Assembly: GCA_026388255.1 (NCBI GenBank)
Contig: JAPLKC010000059.1
Coordinates: 1-64,000, forward strand
Direction: 5' to 3'
Length of the DNA: 64,000 nt
Source: Pseudomonadota bacterium
Lineage (GTDB): Bacteria > Desulfobacterota > Syntrophorhabdia > Syntrophorhabdales > Syntrophorhabdaceae
In this document: positions 44,073-52,352 of the stretch, in pieces
How positions within the stretch are numbered: the first letter of the stretch is position 1
Layout of the letters: each line of letters opens with the position of its first letter
Translations under genes and position numbers: made by a program
Notes under the pieces: generated by a model
Seen by the model: the letters and a program-made list of their open reading frames with translations, nothing else
What the model was told of the DNA's origin: nothing
Databases searched by the model: none

Positions 44073-44375
44073 ATGAGTGAAATTCTTGACATAGCACACG
44101 AGATGGCCCACGATCTGTTTAAGGTCGGCGCCATGGACGAGATCACCATGCGCCGGATTGAGGCCCTTTGTCTGCCAAAAAAACGGCCATTCAATCCTGA
44201 GGACATAAGGCGCATCAGGATGACAAACCACGTTAGCCAAGCCGTATTTGCCGCAATTCTTGGTATTGGCAAAACTACGGTGCAACAGTGGGAACAGGGT
44301 CAAAAAAAACCGAGCGGGACAGCACAACGACTTCTCGATCTTATTGACCGTAAGGGGTTGGAAGTGCTTGGGTAA
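44073..44375 (+). CDS. Orphan HTH antitoxin, HigA/NadS-like
   Basis: 100 residues; GGGAGGTG precedes the ATG. The C-terminal HTH reads VSQAVFAAILGIGKTTVQQW followed by EQGQKKPSGTAQRLLDLI, typical of NadS/HigA-2 antitoxins. A RelE-type toxin gene normally sits directly upstream, but 43937-44072 has no such frame, so the partner is lost. It may act as a free regulator or anti-addiction gene. Confidence 0.8.
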   Translation: MSEILDIAHEMAHDLFKVGAMDEITMRRIEALCLPKKRPFNPEDIRRIRMTNHVSQAVFAAILGIGKTTVQQWEQGQKKPSGTAQRLLDLIDRKGLEVLG

Positions 44376-44499
44376 AATAAATACTGTAAGTTTCACCATA
44401 AAAGACTAATTGGAGCAAGGGAGCGCAAAGTAACAAGGTCAAACATAATGCTGCAATAAGTACAATTGAGAGGGCTTATTGAATGCCGGATGAAACGTG

Positions 44500-44690
44500 C
44501 AAATACTTTGCAGCTTGCTCTCTGTTCCTGCAAAATAAGGCCGTCTTCCTCCTAACACACTTCGTGGTTGTTGCCTGAAGTTGATACTGCGTGGCTTTTG
44601 CCAAAAGCACTGCTTTCTTCCCGAAATGCACACTGCGTGGTTTTTTCCTGAGGCACGTATAGCTTCCTGAAATCGCGCCTTCGGCCATCA
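44500..44690 (-). repeat. Imperfect ~48-bp tandem repeats
   Basis: On the minus strand, units of the form TTTC(A/G)GGAAG-N6-GTGC-TCAGG/TTTGG-CCACGCAGT recur about two and a half times (CCACGCAGT at two places, CCACGAAGT at a third). A related CCACGAAGTGCGCGA occurs on the plus strand near 47100. The rest of 44376-44820 holds no recognised gene; a short frame NGTTEKFLLEALRELERN ending near 44775 looks like another gene tail. Confidence 0.45.
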
Positions 44691-44820
44691 TCAGTAGCAT
44701 ACTATGTTTTAGCGGTATTCAATGGCACCACCGAAAAGTTTTTGCTTGAAGCTTTAAGGGAATTGGAACGCAATTGATTTTATATGGAGGCGATGAACAC
44801 GCGCTTAGGTTTGAGGTGCC

Positions 44821-44842
44821 TGCAAAAAACAAGACCTGACCC
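44821..44842 (+). repeat. Left arm of 22-bp inverted repeat (AAGACCTGACCC family)
   Basis: The 22 bases at 44821-44842 are the exact reverse complement of 46947-46968. The core CAAGACCTGACCC recurs at 62527-62540. It abuts the open frame of a metallo-beta-lactamase fragment. Confidence 0.7.
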
Positions 44843-45511
44843 TATAAAGCTTTTGCAACCATTAAAGCACAGGAAAATATTACGTTTCTCATTTCATCTT
44901 CCCAGAACATTGATCGGATCGTGTCGGCTTACCGGGCCTGCAAGCAGGCGCACAAGACTTTGGTTATCGACATCTACACGGCTTGGGTACTTGAGCAGCT
45001 CAAGCTCGTATCCAACAGTGTGCCGAATATGGAATGGGAACCGGTGAAGGTTTATGCCTCCTATAGCCAAGACAATACGCTGAAAGAACATCCCGACTTT
45101 TTCGGCGATTTCCGCAAGCGGCTCTACAAGCATCGGGTCCATAAAGAAGAGCTTCATGCCAACTCGAACGATTATCTGTTTTTGGGCAAGATGTCCCATT
45201 TCCCGATCATTGACTTGTACAAAGCCATAAAGCCGGTTAATGTCATTTACTCCCAGTGGCTCGGCTATCTTTCGTATTCAAACAAAGATTATTCTGGCGC
45301 TGAAGCCATAGCCGGCTACCGGAACGATCCACAGGTCAACTTCGTCTATGCCCATACCAGCGGGCACGCGGCGGTTGGAGATTTACGGACGTTTGCCGGG
45401 GCGCTGAAGCCGAAAATGCTGGTGCCCGTGCATACGATGGCCCCAAATGATTTTCAGAAGTATTTCCAGAATGTAATCAATCTGGTTGATGGCCAGACAT
45501 TAAACCTATAG
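44840..45511 (+). pseudogene. Beta-CASP metallo-beta-lactamase nuclease, 5'-truncated
   Basis: The frame is open from the repeat arm, without a family start. It reads ITFLISSSQNIDRIVSAYRA, then KTLVIDIYTAWVLEQLK, and ends with HTSGHAAVGDLRTF and PVHTMAPNDF, the motif B and C histidines of beta-CASP (RNase J-like) hydrolases. The N-terminal half with the HxHxDH zinc site is gone, so the fragment should be inactive as a nuclease. A GTG at 44921 could start a short protein. The nuclease-like gene 9 bp downstream suggests the two formed one unit. Confidence 0.75.
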
Positions 45512-45520
45512 GAGGGAAGA

Positions 45521-46450
45521 ATGGGAAAAAACAGAGATAAAGATTTCACCAGGCTCAAGAAGAACCACCCACTCGTTGACAGGCTGATATCTGAGGTATG
45601 GTGGCATGAGATCGTAAGACTTTCTCATGTCGATCCAGATATCAACATACAACTCCGGTCGGATTCTATTAATGTTTACTCGAAAATGGGAAATCTATTG
45701 AGGATAAGCTTGCACGGGAATAAAGTCTTTTGCCAGATTCATTATAAATACCTAATTGCCGAGGAGAAATCTCCTTATGTGCCGATAATCTCATCGGACG
45801 GACAACGCTTGGTGGTATCTGGCAATGTATGCCCCAATATCCAAGACATTTTTGATACAAAAAACTTCAAGACAATCAAGCAGAACATCGCCATCTACGC
45901 CGGAGAAGAAAAAGCGATCCAATCCCGGTTAGTCGAGAAAAACAAAGAGACAATCGTCGATGTTGAGGTAGCATTTTCAGGAAAGTCCGGGCCGATTGAT
46001 GCCGAGGAAGACAATGCTCGCATCGATTTTGTCAATTTTGATAAAAACCTCCGGAAGCTTGTTTTCGTAGAGTTGAAACAAGCTTTTGATGCAAGACTGT
46101 ACAGCAAAGAGATTAACGACCAGATAAAAAAATACTACGAATTCGCTTTGAAAAACGGGAGCCAGATCATCAAGGCATACAATGATGCCATAAACACCAA
46201 AAAGAAGCTCGGCATTATAAGGGATGCTTCATTCCTTGCTGATGTCAAAATAGAGGCAATAGAGCCGCGCCCGATTCTTGTCGTTGCAGGATTCAATCAA
46301 AATGTCATAGATGGACTAAGTAATAATATTAGCTGTAATCTTAATAAGTTTAGTACCACCAAGTATCTTTCAGGATTATACTTTTTCGGAAAAGACGTGG
46401 ACCTGAATATACAGAAGCGTAAACAGAAAAACAAAGAAATATTTCTGTAA
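45521..46450 (+). CDS. Predicted PD-(D/E)xK-type nuclease, 309 aa
   Basis: Strong AGGAGGGA SD. No family recognised with certainty, but the segment ARIDFVNFDKNLRKLVFVELKQ region has the D...ExK pattern (D at IDFV, E and K at VELK) of restriction-endonuclease-like folds, preceded by helices and a predicted Glu. The C-terminus is basic (QKRKQKNKEIFL). It pairs with the beta-CASP gene in the repeat-bounded block, which suggests a nucleic-acid defence or processing role. The nuclease call is pattern-based. Confidence 0.55.
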   Translation: MGKNRDKDFTRLKKNHPLVDRLISEVWWHEIVRLSHVDPDINIQLRSDSINVYSKMGNLLRISLHGNKVFCQIHYKYLIAEEKSPYVPIISSDGQRLVVSGNVCPNIQDIFDTKNFKTIKQNIAIYAGEEKAIQSRLVEKNKETIVDVEVAFSGKSGPIDAEEDNARIDFVNFDKNLRKLVFVELKQAFDARLYSKEINDQIKKYYEFALKNGSQIIKAYNDAINTKKKLGIIRDASFLADVKIEAIEPRPILVVAGFNQNVIDGLSNNISCNLNKFSTTKYLSGLYFFGKDVDLNIQKRKQKNKEIFL

Positions 46451-46504
46451 AGGTGGCCATTCTTTTAAGTTTCTATTCGAGGCTGATAGCGGAGACAATA
46501 TTTT

Positions 46505-46849
46505 ATGAGCGAGACCGGAATCTGGACAGGTGTTGACCTTGACGGCACTCTGGCCGAATATCACGGCTGGATAGGAATCGATCACATCGGTAAGGCAATT
46601 ACGCCGATGATTGAACGTGTTCAGCGCTGGATAGGCGAAGGAAAGACAGTCAAGATTTTTACCGCACGGGCTTCTGAAGGACCGGCGGCAATAGAATTCA
46701 TTCATACATGGCTCGAAAAACAAGGGCTCCCAAAACTCGAAGTCACCAATGTCAAAGACGCCGGTATGATAGAATTGTGGGACGATCGCTGCGTTTCTAC
46801 AGGTACGAATACGGGGCAGATAAAAAATCACGCTTATTCGGGGAGATAG
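46505..46849 (+). CDS. HAD-like hydrolase of phage/accessory type
   Basis: 114 residues. HAD motif I is GVDLDGTLAEYHGW, motif II TVKIFTARASEGP, and the acidic motif GMIELWDDRCVSTGTNTG. Such short HAD proteins, as far as I recall, occur widely in phages and accessory DNA. The last codons lie six bases before the dnaE fragment start, so the two were once co-translated. Confidence 0.75.
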   Translation: MSETGIWTGVDLDGTLAEYHGWIGIDHIGKAITPMIERVQRWIGEGKTVKIFTARASEGPAAIEFIHTWLEKQGLPKLEVTNVKDAGMIELWDDRCVSTGTNTGQIKNHAYSGR

Positions 46850-46854
46850 TAATT

Positions 46855-47052
46855 ATGACGAGTCCAAAGGCCGATTTTGTCCACCTTCACGTCCATACAT
46901 CATGCAGCCTGCTTGACAGCACCCTGCGACTTAGGAGAAAGGCTGGGGGTCAGGTCTTGTTTTTTGCACCAACGGCACTTTTTATAAAACCAACATTTCA
47001 CTCCGTAATCCACGATCAAGGTCAAAAGGCCCTATACTTGCTTTGTAGGTAA
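46855..47052 (+). pseudogene. dnaE (DNA polymerase III alpha) 5' fragment cut by repeat
   Basis: ATG at 46855 with GGGAGAT upstream. The first 26 codons, ADFVHLHVHTSCSLLDSTLR, are the unmistakable PHP-domain start of DnaE. From about 46940 the sequence becomes the inverted repeat and non-homologous DNA, and the frame ends at 47052. The gene keeps its start but has lost over 97 percent of its length. Confidence 0.8.
46947..46968 (-). repeat. Right arm of 22-bp inverted repeat (AAGACCTGACCC family)
   Basis: Exact reverse complement of 44821-44842. It lies precisely where dnaE homology ends. With the left arm it bounds a 2,148-bp block. Confidence 0.7.
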
Positions 47053-47450
47053 AAGAAAAATCGTCCCGGCAATAACAAAAGAGGCACGTTTCTCACTGTA
47101 ACCCTTGCCTCTGCGAAACCACGAAGTGCGCGACCTTGTGAAAGAAAAACCATACCTGCAATGATGTAACAGACATATTTCTATTGATAGTCTTTGCCTT
47201 TGGGAAACTGCGAAGCTCACGCCTTATGTTGATTAATAATTTTTATAAGGGGCAAGTTGAAACAAATCGCCCCAAAGGGGTGTGTCTCGCTAAATGGAAC
47301 AATTTTGTATCATCAATGTCTGCAAAACAACAATATGCAACCTTATTGTAATAATGGGTTTTGGATTCTCCCACCGGATCTTAATTTATATATAATATTA
47401 TCCCCTTTGTTGTTCAATATTTAGACTCAACTTTATTATAAATCGGTCGT
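47053..47450. other. Intergenic region upstream of the glutamate-synthase-like operon
   Basis: About 400 bases without a gene. It holds a TGT-N10-ACA motif at 47317-47332 (TGT 47317-47319, ACA 47330-47332), the pattern of a NifA upstream activator site, about 120 bp before the first -24 element. That pattern has only six fixed bases, so chance is possible. CGCCCCAAAGGGG near 47270 could form a short hairpin. Confidence 0.35.
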
Positions 47451-47495
47451 TGGCATTAATTTTGCTTTAATAAGCTGGCATTAATTTTGCTTTAA
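47451..47495 (+). promoter_or_regulatory. Tandem sigma-54-type promoters
   Basis: A 20-bp sequence, TGGCATTAATTTTGCTTTAA, occurs twice: 47451-47470 and 47476-47495. Each contains TGGCAT-N5-TTGCT with the GG and GC dinucleotides spaced as in -24/-12 promoters (consensus TGGCAC-N5-TTGCA/T). A NifA-like sigma-54 activator is encoded at the far end of the operon. Confidence 0.6.
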
Positions 47496-47496
47496 A

Positions 47497-47543
47497 TAGT
47501 AATTTGCAATATAATACATATAGTAATTTTCAATATAATACAT
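47497..47543 (+). repeat. Direct 23-bp repeat in the leader
   Basis: TAGTAATTTGCAATATAATA followed by CAT at 47497-47519 recurs at 47521-47543 with one change (G to T). Each contains TATAAT and TTGC/TTTC. The copies lie between the sigma-54-type promoters and the ATG at 47569. Confidence 0.7.
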
Positions 47544-47568
47544 TACATGAGGAAGAGATAAATAAAAC

Positions 47569-49419
47569 ATGAAACTGGCAGAAGAATTTAAAAAAATTGC
47601 AGGCGATATTAAAATTATCGATATGGACGAGGAAAAAGAAATATACAGCCATGACATAGGGGATGTTCCCACAATCATGACTGGAACTTTTTTTGAAATA
47701 CAACCGGATTTTGTAGTTCAGCCTAAAAGCGTTGACGAGATCAAGCAGGTTCTGGCATTCGCCAATGCCAGAAAAGTGCCGGTAATACCGAGAGGCGCTG
47801 CATCATGGGGATTTGGCGGAGTAATTCCGACCAAAGCAGGCATTGTCATTGATCTATCTCCTTTTAGAAATATAATTTATTTGAATAAGGCGCAAAAGAC
47901 TATAACTGTTGAAGCAGGAGCCAGATGGAGCGATATTGACATTTTGGCCAAAAAAGAGGGCTTATGTCTGATGACCTATCCGTCGAGCAAATTTTCCACG
48001 GTTGCCGGTTGGATTTCGACAGGTGGCTATGGCATTAACAGTTTTAGATATGGTCATTTAATCCAGCAGATCGTGTCCATGACAGTTGTAACAGCGTCTG
48101 GTGAAACCAGAAAAATTACACCTAATGATCCTGATTTTATGTACTTTGTTTCCACTGAAGGGGAGTTTGGAATCATTGTTGAGGTAAACCTTAAATTACG
48201 CGACGTTCCCCAGGCCTCATACCCGCATCTGTTTTATTTTCCCGGTGACAACGCTGCTTTCGAATTTATTGAAAAATTTGTTAAAAACAAAGATGCGCAA
48301 AGCGCTAATCCTGATGTAATCCGCTTTCTGGATGAAAATCACTTAAGTGACGTCAACGAACTCATGCATTCCAGCGTATTTAAAAAAAGCGCAGGAGTGC
48401 TGGTAGAGTTAAGCAGCTCTGAGGATGATGAAATATTTTTAAAGGCTATTGCCCAAATGGGTAATCTTGATGAGGCGCCTCGCTATGTGGCGAGTTATTT
48501 ATGGAATGAACGTCTGTTCGGTATGAAAACAAAGCGCCTTGGCCCGACAATCCTGGCCAGTGAAAGTATTATTCCAATAGCTTCAGCGGCAGGCTTTATT
48601 GAAAAAGCAAAGAAATTGGGTGCGAATTTTGGCGTGGAAATATTTATTGATTCTTATATTATTGATGAAAAGATGGCCCTCATCATGACCAATTTTCTCT
48701 GTGATTCCAGAAAGAAGAGATATTACATCGACTTACCGCTGCAGACAATGCTTACCCAAACAGCAATTTCCATGGGAGCTGAGCCTTATGGGTTGGGTAT
48801 CTGGAATGCAGCCTTCATAGATAATCTATACAACACCGAAAAGAAACAGGACCTGCTGAATTACAAAGCAAAGGTTGACCAGAACAATATCATGAATCCA
48901 GGGAAGTTTTTCGGAATTCAATCAAAATTCTGCAATATTCCGGCGCTCATCTTTCGACCGGGTATTTTCAGCTTTTCCATAAAGATGCTGATTTTGCTAT
49001 CACCCATTATTGGGAGAATTGCGACACTGCTGATGGGCAAGGACGAGAAAATTGATAGTCTTGATTTTGAGTTGACCACTCACGCCTGTGCAAAATGTGG
49101 TAACTGTATTGCAGTGTGTCCCTCATACCTTGTCACAAAAAATGAAGAAGTCACGGCAAAAGGTAAAATTGCTCTGGCGAAAAAACTCATTCAAGGCCGC
49201 CCGGTTACCAAAAAAGAAGCTGAAAACGTGTTTATGTGTATGCATTGCAAGTCCTGTGAAGAAATATGCCAAACCAATCTGGAGCTGATGAGGCTCTGGG
49301 ATGCACTGGAAAAGAGGGTGGAAAATAATTTTGGCCGACCCGAGGATAAAATCAGTGAATTTCTTAAAAAGGTTGACGACAGCAAGGAATACTGGGAAAT
49401 GGTGGATCGGAATAACTGA
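47569..49419 (+). CDS. FAD-linked oxidase with C-terminal 4Fe-4S dicluster domain (GlcD/HdrD-like)
   Basis: 616 residues. Residues about 45-220 are a FAD-binding PCMH domain (VVQPKSVDEIKQVLAFANAR, IPRGAASWGFGGVIP); 220-450 is the FAD-oxidase C-terminal domain. Residues about 505-585 have two clusters, CAKCGNCIAVCPSYL and CMHCKSCEEICQTNLE. Related proteins oxidise hydroxy acids such as lactate or glycolate. It is the first gene of the glutamate-synthase-like operon and may be its electron donor or acceptor module. Substrate unknown. Confidence 0.85.
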   Translation: MKLAEEFKKIAGDIKIIDMDEEKEIYSHDIGDVPTIMTGTFFEIQPDFVVQPKSVDEIKQVLAFANARKVPVIPRGAASWGFGGVIPTKAGIVIDLSPFRNIIYLNKAQKTITVEAGARWSDIDILAKKEGLCLMTYPSSKFSTVAGWISTGGYGINSFRYGHLIQQIVSMTVVTASGETRKITPNDPDFMYFVSTEGEFGIIVEVNLKLRDVPQASYPHLFYFPGDNAAFEFIEKFVKNKDAQSANPDVIRFLDENHLSDVNELMHSSVFKKSAGVLVELSSSEDDEIFLKAIAQMGNLDEAPRYVASYLWNERLFGMKTKRLGPTILASESIIPIASAAGFIEKAKKLGANFGVEIFIDSYIIDEKMALIMTNFLCDSRKKRYYIDLPLQTMLTQTAISMGAEPYGLGIWNAAFIDNLYNTEKKQDLLNYKAKVDQNNIMNPGKFFGIQSKFCNIPALIFRPGIFSFSIKMLILLSPIIGRIATLLMGKDEKIDSLDFELTTHACAKCGNCIAVCPSYLVTKNEEVTAKGKIALAKKLIQGRPVTKKEAENVFMCMHCKSCEEICQTNLELMRLWDALEKRVENNFGRPEDKISEFLKKVDDSKEYWEMVDRNN

Positions 49420-49449
49420 ACAACTTATTGAGAGGATGAATTAAAGACT

Positions 49450-50859
49450 ATGCCAAAGAAATATCATATTCACACAAAGGTAACGCCGCTTAATCTGGAT
49501 TATGTGTATAAATTCAGGATTGAACGGGGAGAAAACTGCATCAATTGCGGTCGATGCACCAAGGTGTGCATTTATGAGGCGCATAAACGTGGAAAGGGTG
49601 ATCCTCGAAAAATGGCTGACCCGAACACAGTTGTTTGCAGAAACTGTTTTCGTTGTATTCAGGAATGCCCACGGGGAGCTCTCGAAAAATCTCTGGATAA
49701 AGATTTTTTAAATATTGGCGGATCGTACTGGAAGCCCGATATTTTTATAACTTTATGGAAGCAGGCCGAGGACGGCAAGGTGCCGGTTACAGGCGCCGGG
49801 TATCGGGGGCCCTTTACCGGACAGGGGTTTGACAGTATGTGGACAGACATGTCGGAAATCGTTCGTCCGACACGCGACGGGATCCACGGCCGCGAATACA
49901 TCAGTACTTCTGTCGAACTGGGCCGGAAACTCAATCACCTGACATTTGATGAAAATGGCAAACTATTGTCGAAAATACATGATACTGTTGATATTCCGAT
50001 TCCCATCATTTTTGATGTTCCGGTAGATAATTTAAGCCCGAATATTGAGATTGCTTTAATCAGAGCGGCTGCGCAGCTCAACACATGCATAGTATTACCG
50101 GCCAATAACATTGCAGCAGATATCAAAAAATACATCAAAAACATCATTCCCTTAATTTCTTCTGAGGAAATTGATAAATATCAAGGCTTGATTAAAAACG
50201 CAAGAATTGTGGCTTTTGAGTATGCCGAAGACATGATAAGCACTTTCCCTGCGCTGAAAGAAAAAATTAAAAAGATAAGTAATGCCCTTACGATCGTCCG
50301 TGTTCCGGCAACGAAGTCTGTGGAAACCATCGTTTCGAAACTGGCCCACAATGGCGCGGAAATTATCCATGTCGTTGCAGATTACCGTAGCATGGAGTTA
50401 AATGGATCAGTTAATGAAAATAAACGTCTGGGCAAGGATATTATCCGTGCTGTCCATCTGAAACTGGTGGAGGACAGGATCCGTGATGAAGTTACAATTA
50501 TTTTTTCCGGCGGTATCGCTATGGCCGAGCATGTTCCCAAGGCCATGCTTTGCGGTGCGGATTTAACGGCAGTTGATCTGCCGCTACTGATTGCTTTTGG
50601 CGTCAGATTGTATGAAAACCCGGAGAAGATCATTGTTTTTCCCGAAGGACTGGAGAAAATTTCAACTCGAACAATAATGCAGAGGATAATCAACCTTATG
50701 GGTGCATGGCACTCGCAGCTTCTGGAAGTCATGGGCGCCATGGGAATCCGGGAAGCACGACGTCTGCGCGGTGAAACCGGAAGAGCTATATTTTTTGAAG
50801 AAATTGATAATGAAACTTTTGGAAAAATATTTAAAGAAAGAGAAAAAGCAACCATATGA
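49450..50859 (+). CDS. 4Fe-4S protein with degenerate glutamate-synthase FMN domain
   Basis: 469 residues. Two 4Fe-4S motifs lie near the N-terminus (CINCGRCTKVCIYEAHKRG; CRNCFRCIQECPRGALE). The remainder parallels the next gene's FMN domain: FSGGIAMAEHVPKAMLCGAD and the end LMGAWHSQLLEVMGAMGIRE match ASGGIRTAHDLVKAICLGAD and the same tail there. The hallmark loops GGMSFGS and GGYGGTG of the active enzyme are missing. It therefore looks like a non-catalytic paralogue that pairs with the next subunit. It overlaps that gene by 4 bp. Confidence 0.75.
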   Translation: MPKKYHIHTKVTPLNLDYVYKFRIERGENCINCGRCTKVCIYEAHKRGKGDPRKMADPNTVVCRNCFRCIQECPRGALEKSLDKDFLNIGGSYWKPDIFITLWKQAEDGKVPVTGAGYRGPFTGQGFDSMWTDMSEIVRPTRDGIHGREYISTSVELGRKLNHLTFDENGKLLSKIHDTVDIPIPIIFDVPVDNLSPNIEIALIRAAAQLNTCIVLPANNIAADIKKYIKNIIPLISSEEIDKYQGLIKNARIVAFEYAEDMISTFPALKEKIKKISNALTIVRVPATKSVETIVSKLAHNGAEIIHVVADYRSMELNGSVNENKRLGKDIIRAVHLKLVEDRIRDEVTIIFSGGIAMAEHVPKAMLCGADLTAVDLPLLIAFGVRLYENPEKIIVFPEGLEKISTRTIMQRIINLMGAWHSQLLEVMGAMGIREARRLRGETGRAIFFEEIDNETFGKIFKEREKATI

Positions 50860-52337
50860 AACCATCAACCGTACAAATTAAAAAAATGCCGTCGCGATTC
50901 AGACACCAGGTGCCTAAGTATAAGGTCACAAGGTCAAACGCATGCATCAATTGTGGAACTTGCGCCAAATCATGCCCCTACGGAGTTCATGAAAGGCAGG
51001 AAGGGCACAATAAAATGAGCGTGCCCATAGACTATAAGTGTATCGGCTTTGAATGCGAAAATAACGATTTTTATTGCGTTAACAAATGTCCGCGTAGCGC
51101 ACTGAGCTTATCGCTCAATCCGATGTATGAAACGTTGGGTGACTATCGATGGACAGCCGATATGATTACCGGTACCTGGATCATGGCCGAAACCGGTTAC
51201 CCGCCTGAGCGAAAAGATCTTGAATATAATACGGGCAATTCCGGAGGCGGCTTCGACAAGTTGCGCTTAAAGTTCCCTTCAGGGCGCCCAAAAATTGATA
51301 AGTTTGAGATATCTACTGAAATTCCTCTGAACCGGAGAAATGACGGCCGGGCCAATGTTGTAATTTCCACGCCTGTCTATGGCGGAGGCATGTCCTTTGG
51401 ATCGGTCAGTCTGCCTACTATGGTTTCCAAGGCTCGCAACGCAACCATATGGAATACTTTTACCTGTACCGGAGAAGGCGGATATCCGGAACTCCTTATA
51501 CCCTATGATGATCACGTCATTACTCAGGTGGCGACCGGTTTGTTTGGAGTACGTGAAGAAACAATTCAGCGGGTAAAAATAATAGAATTCAAATACGCGC
51601 AGGGGGCAAAGCCCGGTCTGGGCGGACATCTCCTTGGAGAAAAAAACACGGAAAGCGTTGCCCGTATGAGGGAAGCTGTTAAAGGATCGTCTTTGTTTTC
51701 ACCTTTTCCGTTTCACTCGGTTTACTCCATTGAAGATCATAAGAAACACATTGACTGGATTAAAGCAATCAATCCTGATGCCTTAGTTTCGGTTAAAGTA
51801 TCAACACCCAATGATGTTGATATGGTTGCCGTCGGTTCGTATTATGCCGGCGCTCATATCATTCATATCGACGGCGGATATGGCGGTACCGGCGCTGCAC
51901 CTGATATTGCAAAAAAGAACATCGCAATGCCGATAGAATATGCCATAACGAAAGTACATAATTTTTTAAAAGATGAGGGAGCACGGGATGCCGTAACGCT
52001 CATTGCCTCAGGTGGTATCAGGACGGCTCACGATCTGGTTAAAGCCATTTGCCTGGGTGCAGACGGCGCGGTCATCGGTACAGCGGAAATGGTTTCCCTG
52101 GAATGTGTCAGATGCGGAAACTGTGAATCAGGGCGCGGTTGTGCCCGGGGCATAGCTTCCACCGATTCGGAACTTGCCGATTTGTTTAATGAAGAATGGG
52201 CAACACAACGCCTGACAAATATGTACCATGCCTGGAATGTCCAACTGATCGAAATATTGCAAAAGTTCGGCATGAGGAGTGTGCAGGAGCTTGTAGGCCG
52301 TACGGATTTGCTTGAACACATAGATTACAGTAAATAA
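50856..52337 (+). CDS. Glutamate synthase-like FMN/Fe-S subunit (archaeal type)
   Basis: 493 residues. N-terminal Fe-S region CINCGTCAKSCPYGVHER plus CPRSALSLSL; then the GltB FMN/synthase core with GGGMSFGSVSLPTM, AKPGLGGHLLGEKN, HIDGGYGGTGAAPDI, and ASGGIRTAHDLVKA. The 3Fe-4S-type motif CVRCGNCESGRGCARG lies near the end. In archaeal-type GltS this chain makes glutamate from 2-oxoglutarate and ammonia channelled from the amidotransferase. The separate amidotransferase follows immediately, so the enzyme is probably complete. Confidence 0.88.
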   Translation: MKPSTVQIKKMPSRFRHQVPKYKVTRSNACINCGTCAKSCPYGVHERQEGHNKMSVPIDYKCIGFECENNDFYCVNKCPRSALSLSLNPMYETLGDYRWTADMITGTWIMAETGYPPERKDLEYNTGNSGGGFDKLRLKFPSGRPKIDKFEISTEIPLNRRNDGRANVVISTPVYGGGMSFGSVSLPTMVSKARNATIWNTFTCTGEGGYPELLIPYDDHVITQVATGLFGVREETIQRVKIIEFKYAQGAKPGLGGHLLGEKNTESVARMREAVKGSSLFSPFPFHSVYSIEDHKKHIDWIKAINPDALVSVKVSTPNDVDMVAVGSYYAGAHIIHIDGGYGGTGAAPDIAKKNIAMPIEYAITKVHNFLKDEGARDAVTLIASGGIRTAHDLVKAICLGADGAVIGTAEMVSLECVRCGNCESGRGCARGIASTDSELADLFNEEWATQRLTNMYHAWNVQLIEILQKFGMRSVQELVGRTDLLEHIDYSK

Positions 52338-52352
52338 AACGGAGTCTGTTAT

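Noticed and set aside
45669-46107. Minus-strand frames inside the 309-aa gene
   Set aside because: The plus-strand gene has a strong SD and plausible protein composition; opposite frames do not.
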